A stretch of DNA of 64,000 nucleotides from CAWCKS01 sp963796195 (GCA_963796195.1 CAWCKS010000003.1:434001-498000); one strand, 5' to 3'. Positions 26,840 through 35,565 are shown, counted from the first letter of the stretch. Numbers and translations are program-made. Notes: generated from the sequence alone by a model not told the origin.

Positions 26840-27637
26840 CTAGCGGGCCACCGTCGCGGGTTGATGCGCCTTCAGGAAGGTTCGCACCCGGTTGATGGTC
26901 CGCGCCTTCAATTCCGGCGGATCCTTCCAGGGATAGACCGTGACCTCGGCATTTGGCGCCAGCGACGCGACGTCGACGCAAGTCTGGTACGCGTGCGCGG
27001 GAGTGTCATCGGGCAGAACCAGCATCGGAGTCTCGCAGGCGCGCACGAAGTCGCGCGACACGCTGTACACGAAGTCGGGGCGGACGCGATAAAGGTTGTG
27101 CAGGTACTTTTCGATTGTGTCCATCGACACGTCGGGCCGGCGGGCGCGGAAATCCCTGGCCCAAACATCGCGGCCGGAATTGTACATCACGTCCGGATTC
27201 TCCGGACGGTGACCGATCGGCTGGCTCAACACGCCCGCGACGACGCGGTCCGGCGCGCGCTCCATCAGCTTCAGTGCAAAGGAGCCGCCGATACAGTTGC
27301 CGAAGAACAGAAACTGGCGGATGCCGAGGTGATCCATCAGTCCCAGTTGGTCGTCGGCGAAGGCGCCCCACGGATCGTCGACCTGGACGGGCCCAGAGGA
27401 TTCGCCGCCGGTGGCGTTGCGCTGGTCCATCGTGATGCAGCGGAAGTCGTTCTTGAAAACGTCCATCACGTTGATGACCGCCGTCTGCCAATTGCTGATC
27501 CGCGAGTTCAAGCCGCCGCCCGGCGTGGCCAGCAGCGGAAAACCGGAGCCGACCTCCTGGTAACGGATGCGGACGTTACCTTTTTCGTAGAACCTGAACG
27601 TGCTCTCCAGTTCAATCTGCTGGGCAGACGCATTCAT
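26840..27637 (-). CDS. Alpha/beta hydrolase with Cys nucleophile
   Basis: 265 residues. The fold is clear: oxyanion region LLATPGGGLNSRISN, MDQRNATGGES, nucleophile elbow FFGNCIGGSFALKL, then SQPIGHRPENPDVMYN and MLVLPDDTPAHAY (acid). The elbow residue is Cys115 instead of Ser, as in dienelactone hydrolases and PHA synthases. The usual late His is replaced by YPWKDPPEL. GGGAG precedes the ATG. The gene is divergent from the SDR at 27899 with 260 bp between them. Confidence 0.85.
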   Translation of the reverse strand: MNASAQQIELESTFRFYEKGNVRIRYQEVGSGFPLLATPGGGLNSRISNWQTAVINVMDVFKNDFRCITMDQRNATGGESSGPVQVDDPWGAFADDQLGLMDHLGIRQFLFFGNCIGGSFALKLMERAPDRVVAGVLSQPIGHRPENPDVMYNSGRDVWARDFRARRPDVSMDTIEKYLHNLYRVRPDFVYSVSRDFVRACETPMLVLPDDTPAHAYQTCVDVASLAPNAEVTVYPWKDPPELKARTINRVRTFLKAHQPATVAR

Positions 27638-27898
27638 AAACCGCTCCCTCCCTGGCTCTTGATGGTGTTCGGCGCGACGATGGCGGATCGACGACGGCCG
27701 CTGCCATGTTTCTCATAGGATCCTTGAAGCCCAGGCACTGTAGCACAGGTGCTCCTTGCACGGGCCGAATGCCCGCCCAGCTCGGCAGGAGAGCTTCATT
27801 GCCAAGCCACCGACGTGAGCTATGGTTGATGGCGCTGAGCCAGCAAGGTTTGGGCTAGGCAAGATTACAATTAGAAGAACCACGGAGGAAAGCCGCGC

Positions 27899-28739
27899 AT
27901 GAAAGATCTTGCTGGAAAGACCGCGTTCGTCACCGGCGCCGCCTCGGGGATCGGATTGGGGATCGCCACCGCGCTGGCGCAGGCAGGCGTGAAGGTCATG
28001 CTGTGCGACATCGAGGAGCAGGCGCTGGCCAAAGCGGTCGCGGAGCTGAAGCGGACCAACGCCGATATCGATGGGGTGAGAGCGGATGTCTCGCTCAAGG
28101 CCGAGCTCAAGGCCGCAGCGGACGCCACCATCGCGCGCTATGGCAAGGTTCATATTCTGGTCAACAATGCGGGCGTTGGTGGCGGCGGCGGTTACGGCCA
28201 GTGGACCGATGCCAGCTGGAACTGGGTGCTTGGCGTCAACCTGATGTCGGTGATTTGGGGGATCGAGATCTTTGGCCCGCTCATCGAGGCGCACGGCGAG
28301 GGCGGGCAGATCGTGTCCACGGCATCGATCGCGGGACTGATCGCAGGTGCAGGGTCGGCGTACAACGTCACCAAATATGGCGTGGTGGCACTATCGGAGG
28401 GACTGCGCGGAACGCTTGCGCCCCAGTGGCATCGGCGTGTCCGTGCTGTGCCCGGGCTTTATCCGCACGCAGATCACGAACTCACGGCGCAATGTCCCGC
28501 AGCGGCTCGCTGGCGCCATGACAGATCCGCCGCCGGAAGGACCGCGCGCCGAGTTTGTCAGAGACCGGATCGCAGGCGGCATCGATCCGCTCTATGTCGG
28601 CGAACTGGTTCGGGAGGGCATCGAAAACGACTGGCCGTACATCTTCACCGATACCGAGTTCGAGCCCGCGATCGACGACCGCTTCGCCGCGATCAAGCAG
28701 GGCTTTGACCGGATCCGGGGGCGGCAGCCGCGGCGGTGA
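27899..28739 (+). pseudogene. Short-chain dehydrogenase/reductase, one frameshift
   Basis: ATG after CGGAGGA. The N-terminal two-thirds are intact: AFVTGAASGIGLGIATALAQ, ILVNNAGVGGGGGYG, catalytic STASIAG and YNVTK (Tyr-x3-Lys). At about 28422 an extra C in CCCC shifts the frame. The C-terminus continues as SGIGVSVLCPGFIRTQI, then RAEFVRDRIAGGIDP, ending at 28739. If the extra base is an error, this is a normal 279-residue SDR. Confidence 0.85.
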
Positions 28740-28814
28740 GCCAACGTTGATCGCTGGCGTCTTAGTGCCCTGGCCGGCTCAAACCGGACGGGGCGGTTTT
28801 GATGACGATTTGTC

Positions 28815-28893
28815 GTCACCGGGCTTGTCCCGGTGACCCCGATCGGGAGCGCAGTGCCCGTCTGAGCGAGATGGCCGGCACAAGGCCGGCCAT
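28815..28893. repeat. Two adjacent GC-rich palindromes
   Basis: GTCACCGGG-CTTGT-CCCGGTGAC-like hairpin at 28815-28837 and ATGGCCGGC-ACAAG-GCCGGCCAT at 28871-28893. Both resemble dispersed repeats common between genes in rhizobia. They lie just upstream of the enoyl-CoA hydratase. Confidence 0.7.
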
Positions 28894-28974
28894 GACATCC
28901 GAGAGGCTCAATCGACAAGTCCACGGGCGGCGTTATGATAGCGGCGGTTCGAAAAACAATAAGAGGAATACGCC

Positions 28975-29772
28975 GTGGCCTTCGAATGTCTTGACTACGA
29001 TGTGAGCGAGCACATTGCGACCGTGACGTTCAATCGTCCGGACAAGTTGAACGCGCTGAACGCGGCGTTGCGGGACGAGATTCACGCCGCGTGTGCGCGC
29101 ATCTACGAAGATGATGGTGTCAGGGTTGCGATCTTCACCGGCAAGGGCAGGGGATTTTGTGCCGGCGCCGATCTGACCGGGCCGCGGCCCGAGGGCGAGG
29201 AGACGCCATCGCAGAATGAGAGGCTCGACAACCTCGGCTGGGTCGGCCGGCTTGCGTCCGGCATCTACCAGCTGGGCAAGCCCACCATTGCCGTGATGAA
29301 TGGCGTCGCGGCTGGTGCGGGCATGAGCATTTCGCTGGCCTGCGATCTCAGGATCGGCTCCGACGTCTCCCGGTTCAAGACAGTGTTTGCCGAGCGAGGA
29401 CTGTCTCCCGATACGGGCATGTCGTATTTTCTGCCGCGGCTGATCGGCTATGGCCGCGCCGCCGATCTGATCTTCACCAGTCGTGACGTGCGCGGCGAGG
29501 AAGCCTACCGGCTGGGGCTGCTGGACCGTTTCGTTGCCGAGCGCGACATGATGTCATGCGCGCGCGAGGTCGCGTCGCAAATGGCTTCGCTGCCGCCGAT
29601 GGCGATCCGTTCGAGCAAGCGCGTGCTGCAGGACAACATGGACCTCGACTTCCACCGCGCGATGATCAACGAATCCTCGGGTCTGCAATTCGCGCGCCGG
29701 TCGCCCAACGACCAGAAGGAACAACGGGCTTCGTTTGTCGAAAAGCGCAAGCCGAAGTTCACGGGAACCTGA
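28975..29772 (+). CDS. Enoyl-CoA hydratase/isomerase family protein
   Basis: 265 residues from GTG 28975 with AAGAGGA upstream. The crotonase signature is present: VTFNRPDKLNALN, the oxyanion-hole GRGFCAGADL, KPTIAVMNGVAAGAGMSISL and FKTVFAERGLSPDTGMSYFL, whose Glu is a candidate catalytic acid. It hydrates or isomerises an enoyl-CoA thioester in fatty-acid or aromatic catabolism. An isolated gene preceded by palindromic repeats. Confidence 0.92.
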   Translation: MAFECLDYDVSEHIATVTFNRPDKLNALNAALRDEIHAACARIYEDDGVRVAIFTGKGRGFCAGADLTGPRPEGEETPSQNERLDNLGWVGRLASGIYQLGKPTIAVMNGVAAGAGMSISLACDLRIGSDVSRFKTVFAERGLSPDTGMSYFLPRLIGYGRAADLIFTSRDVRGEEAYRLGLLDRFVAERDMMSCAREVASQMASLPPMAIRSSKRVLQDNMDLDFHRAMINESSGLQFARRSPNDQKEQRASFVEKRKPKFTGT

Positions 29773-29861
29773 GCGATTGCCTGCAACGCCATCCGCGGGG
29801 GCTATGTCTGCACTCCGCGGTCGAGGCCGAGACCTGATGCAAATTTTGGAAGCTGCGGATC

Positions 29862-29978
29862 TCAGGATGGGAGGTGCAACGTAAAGATCACGTAGGCCGC
29901 AAGCATGACCGTAGCCACGCCGACGGCGACCACGACGGCCCGATAGAGAAGATCATTGTGCTTGCTTTGACCATCCAT
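29862..29978 (-). CDS. Tiny membrane protein, 38 residues
   Basis: ATG 29978 to TGA 29862 encodes MDGQSKHNDLLYRAVVV, followed by AVGVATVMLAAYVIF and a short polar tail. It has one hydrophobic helix with a charged N-terminus, typical of single-pass small proteins. No recognised family. A second tiny membrane protein lies upstream on the same strand. Confidence 0.5.
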   Translation of the reverse strand: MDGQSKHNDLLYRAVVVAVGVATVMLAAYVIFTLHLPS

Positions 29979-30057
29979 GGGTTCAAATTCCCACGACGGT
30001 CGGCCAACTTCTATTCCGTGCGAGCACCTACGGGATGCTACGTAGGCATCGCCGGGG

Positions 30058-30189
30058 CTAAAGAGCGAAGATTGCGAAGCCCAGCAGGGTCGTCAGCCAG
30101 CACAGCACGAGGGCACCCAGGCAAATCGCCAGGAATCGATCCATGGGTCGTCTGTTGTCGTTCACGTCGCGGGTCGCCGAGCCGTTCAT
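30058..30189 (-). CDS. Tiny membrane protein, 43 residues
   Basis: From ATG 30189: a polar N-terminus (MNGSATRDVNDNRRPMDR) followed by a hydrophobic helix FLAICLGALVLCWLTTLLGF and AIFAL. An internal ATG at 30144 would give a 28-residue form. Same orientation as, and 79 bp upstream of, the 38-residue protein; the two could be co-transcribed. Function unknown. Confidence 0.45.
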   Translation of the reverse strand: MNGSATRDVNDNRRPMDRFLAICLGALVLCWLTTLLGFAIFAL

Positions 30190-30509
30190 GTGGGGCTCTG
30201 TTCGCTGTTTCGCCGGGCGCACTTAAACCAGACGACTGGACCACAGTCTGTCCGACGCCCGACTCTGCCGCCCACTCATTTTGAATTGTGCTGCTTGAAT
30301 TGTGCCGCGCACAACCGAAGGGCTTTGGACATCTGACTGCCGCCGGCCGGACTTTGTCCTGGGCATTTATCCAGATATGTCGGATACCGGACGGACAAGG
30401 TGACTGGTTTCACCGATATTCACACCATTACACCTACACCGCCGAACGCCCTTTCGGAGCGTTTACAAACCCTGCGGTAAGGGCCCGACCGACCGGGCGG
30501 GATACCGCA
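30190..30509. other. Upstream region of the Crp/Fnr gene, no supported gene
   Basis: The open frame of the regulator continues upstream to 30288 but without regulator-like sequence. No operator or repeat could be named. Confidence 0.35.
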
Positions 30510-31220
30510 TTGCGTCAGGCAGAGAAGTTCCGTCGTCCCTTGAACAACGCATTGCTTGCTGCATTGCCGGGCGCTCAATTTGATCGCCTCGCGCCAAACA
30601 TGACGACAACCGAGTTGACGCAGGGCTCGGTCATGTTCGAGGTCGGCGACGAGGTCGACCAGATCTATTTCCCCCAAGACGGGATGCTTTCGTTGCTTGC
30701 GGTCATGCGCGACGGCAGGGCCATCGAAACTGCGACCGTCGGTCGCGAAGGCGTTGTCGGCGCAATGGCCGGCTTTGGTTCTTACAAGTCGCTCGTGAGG
30801 GTCGTCGTTCAACTCCCCACGAGCGCGAGCAAAATTGCGGCGCCTCATTTCAGAAGGGCAGTCGGGGACAGCGAGCCGCTGCAGAGGATGTGCCTTCGTT
30901 ACAACGAAGTATTGCTTAGTCAGGCGCGCATCACCGCCGCCTGCAATGCGCTTCATCCCATTGAAGCACGGTTTTGCCGATGGTTGCTGCAAACGGCCGA
31001 CCGCGCGGCGAGTGATACGATACCGCTCACCCAGGAATTCCTTGCCGAAATGCTCGGTGTGCGCCGAACGTCAGTCACCGAAGTCGCGAAGAAAGTGCAG
31101 GATGCCGGAGTCATTACGTACTCGCGCGGTGTCATCAAGATATTGGATCGCGCCGCTTTGCAGCAGACGTCCTGCGAATGTTATCAAACCCTGACAGATC
31201 AATCGGCGATGCTGGGTTGA
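30510..31220 (+). CDS. Crp/Fnr-family transcriptional regulator
   Basis: 236 residues if TTG 30510 is the start; the exact start is uncertain and the open frame is longer. The cyclic-nucleotide-like sensor domain includes VMFEVGDEVDQIYFPQDGML and ATVGREGVVGAMAGFG. The DNA-binding winged helix is IPLTQEFLAEMLGVRRTSVT. The FNR Cys cluster is absent, so it is not an oxygen-sensing [4Fe-4S] FNR. It converges on a second regulator of the same subfamily only 12 bp away. Confidence 0.85.
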   Translation: MRQAEKFRRPLNNALLAALPGAQFDRLAPNMTTTELTQGSVMFEVGDEVDQIYFPQDGMLSLLAVMRDGRAIETATVGREGVVGAMAGFGSYKSLVRVVVQLPTSASKIAAPHFRRAVGDSEPLQRMCLRYNEVLLSQARITAACNALHPIEARFCRWLLQTADRAASDTIPLTQEFLAEMLGVRRTSVTEVAKKVQDAGVITYSRGVIKILDRAALQQTSCECYQTLTDQSAMLG

Positions 31221-31232
31221 CGTGACCTTGCT

Positions 31233-32021
31233 TCACCGCCGCTGGGACGGCATGCTGTGCAATTGCTCCAGGCCCTTGTGCTCCAGGCCCTTGTGCTCCA
31301 AGCCCTTGTGCTCCAAGCCCTTGGCAGGCCCAAGCAGACGGTCGTATTCAGCTTTGCTGACCGCATAGCATTCGCATGACGCGTCTTCAATTCCCTTGCG
31401 GTCGAGAATTTTGACGCGCCCACGCACGTAATCGATCAGCCCCAATTTCTTCAATCTTCCTGCAGTCGCGGTGAGGCTGGTCCGCCTCACGCCCAGCATC
31501 ATGGCGAGAAATTCCTGCGTCAGCAGGAACTCTTCAGATTGAACCCGATCGTGCGTCATGAGCAGCCATCGGCAGCAGCGTTGATCGATCGAATGGAAAT
31601 GGTTGCATGCCGCTGATTGAGCGACCTGGTTGAAAAATGCATGAACATACTGAAGCATCAGCTCGCGTGTCCCGCTATTCCGGGCGAGCACGTCGCGCAG
31701 CACCGTGGCTTCGGTCCGCAAGCCAACACCCGGCACCTGGATGTAAATGTTCATCGGAGACATTGCGTCGCCCAGGATTATCGGAACGCCAACCACACCT
31801 TCATTGCCGATCGTGCCGACTTCGGCAGCGGAGCCATCGCTCATGGTGTTGACAAGAGACGCTACTCCCTCGACCGGGAAGTAGACGTGCCGGATCGGCT
31901 CGTGGGCTTCATAGAGCGGCATCCGGTATTTCAGCTCGACTTCGTGGAGATGCGGCCGCAGCGCATCAAATTCGCCCGGGGGCAGCTTCTCCAGCAACCT
32001 GTTTTGTCGTGTCTGAGTCAT
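31233..32021 (-). CDS. Crp/Fnr-family regulator with a GLEHK repeat tail
   Basis: 262 residues. The sensor domain (MPLYEAHEPIRHVYFPVEGV, VGTIGNEGVVGVPIIL) and HTH (LLTQEFLAMMLGVRRTSLTA) closely match the convergent neighbour, so the pair is probably an old duplication. The C-terminus ends with GLEHK repeated three times and then GLEQL, encoded by a 15-bp tandem repeat at 31266-31322. The body is complete; the tail length may vary between strains. No Fe-S Cys cluster. Confidence 0.88.
   Translation of the reverse strand: MTQTRQNRLLEKLPPGEFDALRPHLHEVELKYRMPLYEAHEPIRHVYFPVEGVASLVNTMSDGSAAEVGTIGNEGVVGVPIILGDAMSPMNIYIQVPGVGLRTEATVLRDVLARNSGTRELMLQYVHAFFNQVAQSAACNHFHSIDQRCCRWLLMTHDRVQSEEFLLTQEFLAMMLGVRRTSLTATAGRLKKLGLIDYVRGRVKILDRKGIEDASCECYAVSKAEYDRLLGPAKGLEHKGLEHKGLEHKGLEQLHSMPSQRR
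31266..31322. repeat. 15-bp tandem repeat (minisatellite) inside a regulator gene
   Basis: The unit GCCCTTGTGCTCCAG (last base A or G) occurs about three and a half times in a row. It is in frame, so it encodes the GLEHK tail of the Crp/Fnr protein. Unit number could change by slippage without breaking the frame. Confidence 0.85.
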
Positions 32022-32174
32022 CTGCCGCAGACCATCACCGCGCGGAAGGCATCGTCAACATTAGAGCTTGGCATTGCTATGCCGGTTCTTCGCGATTTCG
32101 CCGTGCTTGCGTAAAGCCCGATCCATGTCGACAGATTCGCCGGCTTTAAGCTTTGATCGACATCAAACGGGCGC

Positions 32175-32432
32175 TCAGGGTGCGCCCCCGGACCGTGGCC
32201 ACCGCGGCGTCCCGGATATGGCGTACCAGTTGGGCTCACCTGCGCTGCCATAGGCGCCGCGGGGATAAGTGACCGGCGCGGCGGGCGCCTGCGCAACCGG
32301 GCGCGCGATGCAGCCCCTTGGCACGCCGGGCGCCTTGCATAGCGGCGCGGCGTTGGCGTCGGTCGAAAAATCCATGACCGCGACCGCACCAGGCAGGGCG
32401 ACTGCCAGCGCAGCAAGCACGAACGGACGCAT
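32175..32432 (-). CDS. Small exported Pro/Ala-rich protein
   Basis: 85 residues from ATG 32432, with AGGGTG 8 bp upstream (a GTG at 32441 is possible). Signal peptide MRPFVLAALAVALPGAVAVM, then a Cys pair (LCKAPGVPRGC) and a Pro-rich, Trp-containing tail (EPNWYAISGTPRWPR). I know similar short proteins from Bradyrhizobium genomes but no function. Predicted periplasmic. Confidence 0.65.
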   Translation of the reverse strand: MRPFVLAALAVALPGAVAVMDFSTDANAAPLCKAPGVPRGCIARPVAQAPAAPVTYPRGAYGSAGEPNWYAISGTPRWPRSGGAP

Positions 32433-32704
32433 GATTTTCACCCTGATCAGGAAATCAGCGCTTTGACCTGCGAAGGCAGCTCTTCGCCATCGAAGATCGT
32501 TCGAAACCTCCCACTATCGCGGCAGCGTGATGCGGGACCATCGGGCATTCCCGCAAACTCGACAGGGTTTGCACCGAGGTCACGAGGCCTGAACTCGCTG
32601 TAGCGTGTCGCGCGTCGCGCCGGGTCGCCATCCGCAATCTTCGTTGTGCAATCCGATCTTCACAGCTGAGGGCGGCCGGGGAGGCTCATCTGCGATGGCG
32701 GAAC
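32433..32704. other. Divergent intergenic region
   Basis: It lies between the small exported-protein gene (leftward) and the TAXI protein gene (rightward). No repeat, RNA or gene was recognised. Confidence 0.35.
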
Positions 32705-34033
32705 ATGCGCATGGTTTCGATCAGGTTGCCATTCTGGCTTCGCATCGTGTCGCTGGTCGGCGTCGTCATCGTTGTGACGGGTGCCGGCCTTTGGGCGTAT
32801 CGGTACTTCACTCGTCCAGTAACGCTGTCCGTGGCTGTCGGCTCAATCGACGGTGAGGCCGCCAAGGCAATGTCAGCTGTTGCAAGCCAACTCGTGTCGA
32901 CCAACGCGCCGGTGCGGCTCAAAGTTATTGACGTTGGTACTGCGCCCGAAGCTGCCAAGGCGTTTTCGGCGGGCAATGTGGATCTTGCAGTTGTTCGCGG
33001 TGATGTTGGCGACCTGTCGCGGGCGCAAGCCGTCGTCGTCGTCAGCTATATGGTTTTGTTGGTCATGGCTCCGCCGGGCTCGACGATCGACAGGATGGAC
33101 AAATTGAAGGGTCGCGTTGTTGGCGTCATAGGAGGGGACGCGAATGCCAGAATTGTCGATGTGCTGTGCAAGGAATATGGCTTCGACCGCACGAAAATGT
33201 TCAAGGATATCGCGCCATCGGATGCCAGGCGAGCAATTCAAGCCAAAGAGGTCGGCGCAATCCTTGTCGTCGTCCCCCTGATCCAGAAATACCTGGCGCA
33301 GGTGCGGGACCTCTTTCACGATGGTCCGAAAGCCGTGCCGGTGCCGATCCCAATCGATGCTGCTGCGACAATTGCGGAAACCGATCGGGCCTATGAGAGT
33401 TTCGACGTGCCGAAAGGAACGCTGCGCGGAGCTCCGCCGGTCCCCGACGACGACCTGACGACCCTGCGAACGTCACTATACCTGGTCGCGAAAAAGGAGC
33501 TCGGCTCCGATTTGATGGCCGAATTCACGCAGACGATCATGACCGTGCGCAGGGACCTCCTGAGCGAGCAGCCGATCCTCGCGCAAATGACCGCGCCCAG
33601 CACTGATGCGGATGCCTACCTTCCCGTTCACCCCGGAGCGGCAGCGTTCTACAACGGCACCCAACAGAGCTTCATCGATGAATACAGCAACTGGATCTAT
33701 CTGGGGCCCATGGTCCTGGGCGCCATTGCAAGCGTTCTGGCGGCGGGCTGGAAATTTCTCGGAATTGGAAATCCCGAAACCAGCGAAGGACCACTCAATT
33801 CGCTCTATGCCCTGGCGCGCCGGATCCGGACCGCCGGCCAAGAGAGCGAGCTTTCGGTCATCGAGGAGGAGATCGACAGCGTCCTCAAGGCCGAGCGTAT
33901 CAAAGCGGACAGTGGCGACGAAAGCGCGGTCGATGCGGCCACATTGAATGTCGTGGCGCATCGGCTGGAGGACCTGGTCCATGAGCGCCGCGCCATCCTT
34001 GCGAAGAATCAGGCGATTGTCCCGACCGCTTAG
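32705..34033 (+). CDS. TAXI-family (TRAP transporter) solute-binding-like membrane protein
   Basis: 442 residues. An N-terminal membrane anchor (IVSLVGVVIVVTGAGLWAY) is followed by a TAXI/NMT1-like binding domain: VTLSVAVGSIDGEAAKAM, AFSAGNVDLAVVRGDVG, GRVVGVIGGDANARIVDVL. Unlike typical periplasmic binding proteins, a second membrane helix (YLGPMVLGAIASVLAAGW) and a helical cytoplasmic tail follow. No TRAP permease genes are adjacent, so it may be a membrane-tethered sensor rather than a transport component. A nearby ATG at 32711 is possible. Confidence 0.8.
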   Translation: MRMVSIRLPFWLRIVSLVGVVIVVTGAGLWAYRYFTRPVTLSVAVGSIDGEAAKAMSAVASQLVSTNAPVRLKVIDVGTAPEAAKAFSAGNVDLAVVRGDVGDLSRAQAVVVVSYMVLLVMAPPGSTIDRMDKLKGRVVGVIGGDANARIVDVLCKEYGFDRTKMFKDIAPSDARRAIQAKEVGAILVVVPLIQKYLAQVRDLFHDGPKAVPVPIPIDAAATIAETDRAYESFDVPKGTLRGAPPVPDDDLTTLRTSLYLVAKKELGSDLMAEFTQTIMTVRRDLLSEQPILAQMTAPSTDADAYLPVHPGAAAFYNGTQQSFIDEYSNWIYLGPMVLGAIASVLAAGWKFLGIGNPETSEGPLNSLYALARRIRTAGQESELSVIEEEIDSVLKAERIKADSGDESAVDAATLNVVAHRLEDLVHERRAILAKNQAIVPTA

Positions 34034-34066
34034 GGCGAGGGCCGGAATTCGGCTGATTGCACCGTT

Positions 34067-34135
34067 TGGCAAATTCCGCGAAGCATTTCAGGCAAAGCCC
34101 CTAGGGGTTATCGCTCGCAACGAAATTATGCTTCG
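34067..34135 (+). promoter_or_regulatory. Shared upstream motif, copy a
   Basis: GGCAAATTCCGCG is followed by TTTCAGGCAAAGCCC, AGGGGTT and CGAAATTATGCT. The same order of blocks occurs at 34411, 35986 and 37361. It lies about 180 bp upstream of the tiny membrane protein at 34271. It could be a promoter/operator module or the start of a structured leader. Confidence 0.5.
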
Positions 34136-34270
34136 CCAGGAGCAAGCTCGCAACGTTGTCGGGTTCTGCGCGACCAGCTCAATTCAACGTCGAGCATCGG
34201 TGATCAAACGCGAAGCCGTGGTCGCCGCGGCGGACGATCGATGTCCGCGGACAAGAGAGGAGACGTCGCA

Positions 34271-34366
34271 ATGGACTCCTTTGCGCTACCGAGCCTTGGG
34301 ATAGGGATCTTCCTGGCCATTCTTCTTCTCCTTTTTATCTGGCTTGCGATTGGACGATTCAAGTGA
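34271..34366 (+). CDS. Tiny membrane protein, 31 residues
   Basis: ATG 34271 follows GGAGACG. It encodes MDSFALPSLGIG, the hydrophobic stretch IFLAILLLLFIWLAIG and the tail RFK: a single-pass helix with a positive C-terminus. No known family, but it has a good ribosome site and sits downstream of the shared upstream motif, which supports it being expressed. Confidence 0.55.
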   Translation: MDSFALPSLGIGIFLAILLLLFIWLAIGRFK

Positions 34367-34410
34367 ACATCACATCGTCAGCACAAACTTTTTCAATTCT
34401 AGTCCGGTGA

Positions 34411-34480
34411 GGGAAATTCTGGAGAGCTTTCAGGCAAAGCCCCGAGGGTTTGCAACTCACAACAAAGCTACGCTGCTGAT
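34411..34480 (+). promoter_or_regulatory. Shared upstream motif, copy b
   Basis: GGGAAATTCTGG, then CTTTCAGGCAAAGCCCCGAG, GGTTTG and AAAGCTACGCT. It begins about 190 bp before the gene at 34603. CTTTCAGG and CCCGAGGG can pair around the loop CAAAGC with one mismatch. Confidence 0.5.
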
Positions 34481-34602
34481 GTTCCGGCTCGCGCCCTCAT
34501 TCGCAATTGGATGAGGTTGGCGCGGGATCAGATTTTTGCTGCGCCGGGTGGATCTCCTGCAGCGAAATGGAAGAATCGAAGCTGCTAACAGAGGATATTG
34601 CC

Positions 34603-34923
34603 ATGAGTGAGAAAATCCGACCAGACACGACCTCACGTCGAAAGGCCCTGTTCTTCCTGGGCACATCGGCTGCGCTGAGCCTCGCACTGCCGGCAATGTT
34701 GGTAACAGCGTCGGATGCTGACGCCCAAACGAGTAGTCCGGCTCCTGCTCCTGCGACCACCACGACTGCGCCGACGAACGGCATGCAGCGGCGCCAGGAA
34801 CGGCGCGCAGGTCGCCACGAGCGACGCGAGGATCGGCGCGAAACTCGCCACGAGCGGCGCGAGGATCGGCGTACACCGACCACAACGGGCTCTGCGCCGA
34901 CCACGTCCTCAACGAGCAAATAG
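34603..34923 (+). CDS. Exported Arg-rich repeat protein with Tat-like signal
   Basis: 106 residues from ATG 34603 (CAGAGG upstream). The N-terminus TTSRRKALFFLGTSAALSLA has a twin-arginine-like signal followed by a hydrophobic core and an ASDADA cleavage region. The mature part is a Pro/Thr linker and a very basic repeat with HERREDRR twice, then a Thr/Ser tail. It is unlikely to be enzymatic; the basic repeats suggest binding to polyanions. It is one of a run of small exported proteins here. Confidence 0.6.
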   Translation: MSEKIRPDTTSRRKALFFLGTSAALSLALPAMLVTASDADAQTSSPAPAPATTTTAPTNGMQRRQERRAGRHERREDRRETRHERREDRRTPTTTGSAPTTSSTSK

Positions 34924-35011
34924 CCGTCTCAGCCGGCCGGCCTCGCTGTGGCTTGGCAAGTTCAGCGCCCATTTTCGATTGCAATCAATCGTCAAAGGGA
35001 AGAGCGGAAAG

Positions 35012-35431
35012 ATGATTCGCGCACTCAAGGTCTCTCGATTTGCACTGGCGGCCGTCGCCGGCGTGGTCTGCCTGTTCAGCAATGACAATCTGTCGTCGAA
35101 CCGGCAGTCAAGTCTGGTCACGCAGGCAGATGCGAGGATTGGGCGTCCGCTAACACCGATGAGCGTCGCCGGCGTGGCGCGGCGACAGTACCGCCGCGGC
35201 GCGATTGTTGGTGGAGCGGCCATCGGCGCGGGCGCCTACTATGGCTATGGCGCTTATCCCAACTACTATGGCGCTTATGGCAGCGGCTATGGCCCCTACT
35301 ATGGCCGCGGCTACTACAACTATAGCGGCGGCGACAACGGAGCCGCATATTGCGTGCAGCGCTTCAGATCCTACGATCCGGCCTCCGGCACTTATCTCGG
35401 TAATGATGGGCGTCGCCACGCCTGTCCGTGA
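35012..35431 (+). CDS. Exported BA14K-like protein with Gly/Tyr repeats
   Basis: 139 residues. The N-terminal hydrophobic segment (FALAAVAGVVCLF) is a signal peptide or anchor. Next is the motif RPLTPMSVAGVARR, also present in the small protein at 37019, then a Gly/Tyr-rich stretch (YGYGAYPNYYGAYGSGYG). It ends with the BA14K-type domain YCVQRFRSYDPASGTYLGND and GRRHACP, with two Cys. BA14K proteins are immunoreactive, lectin-like envelope proteins in Brucella. A second BA14K end occurs at 38698-39144. Confidence 0.75.
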   Translation: MIRALKVSRFALAAVAGVVCLFSNDNLSSNRQSSLVTQADARIGRPLTPMSVAGVARRQYRRGAIVGGAAIGAGAYYGYGAYPNYYGAYGSGYGPYYGRGYYNYSGGDNGAAYCVQRFRSYDPASGTYLGNDGRRHACP

Positions 35432-35565
35432 GCGAGACACATGTGCCGCCGAAGCCGCAATGCTTGCAGCGGCTTGCGAGGCGAGCAAACAACGCACGTC
35501 GCAACGGCGCGGTCATCGCCCGATGCCCCCCGCCGTCGTTACCGAGAGCTCCCACGCCACTCGCG

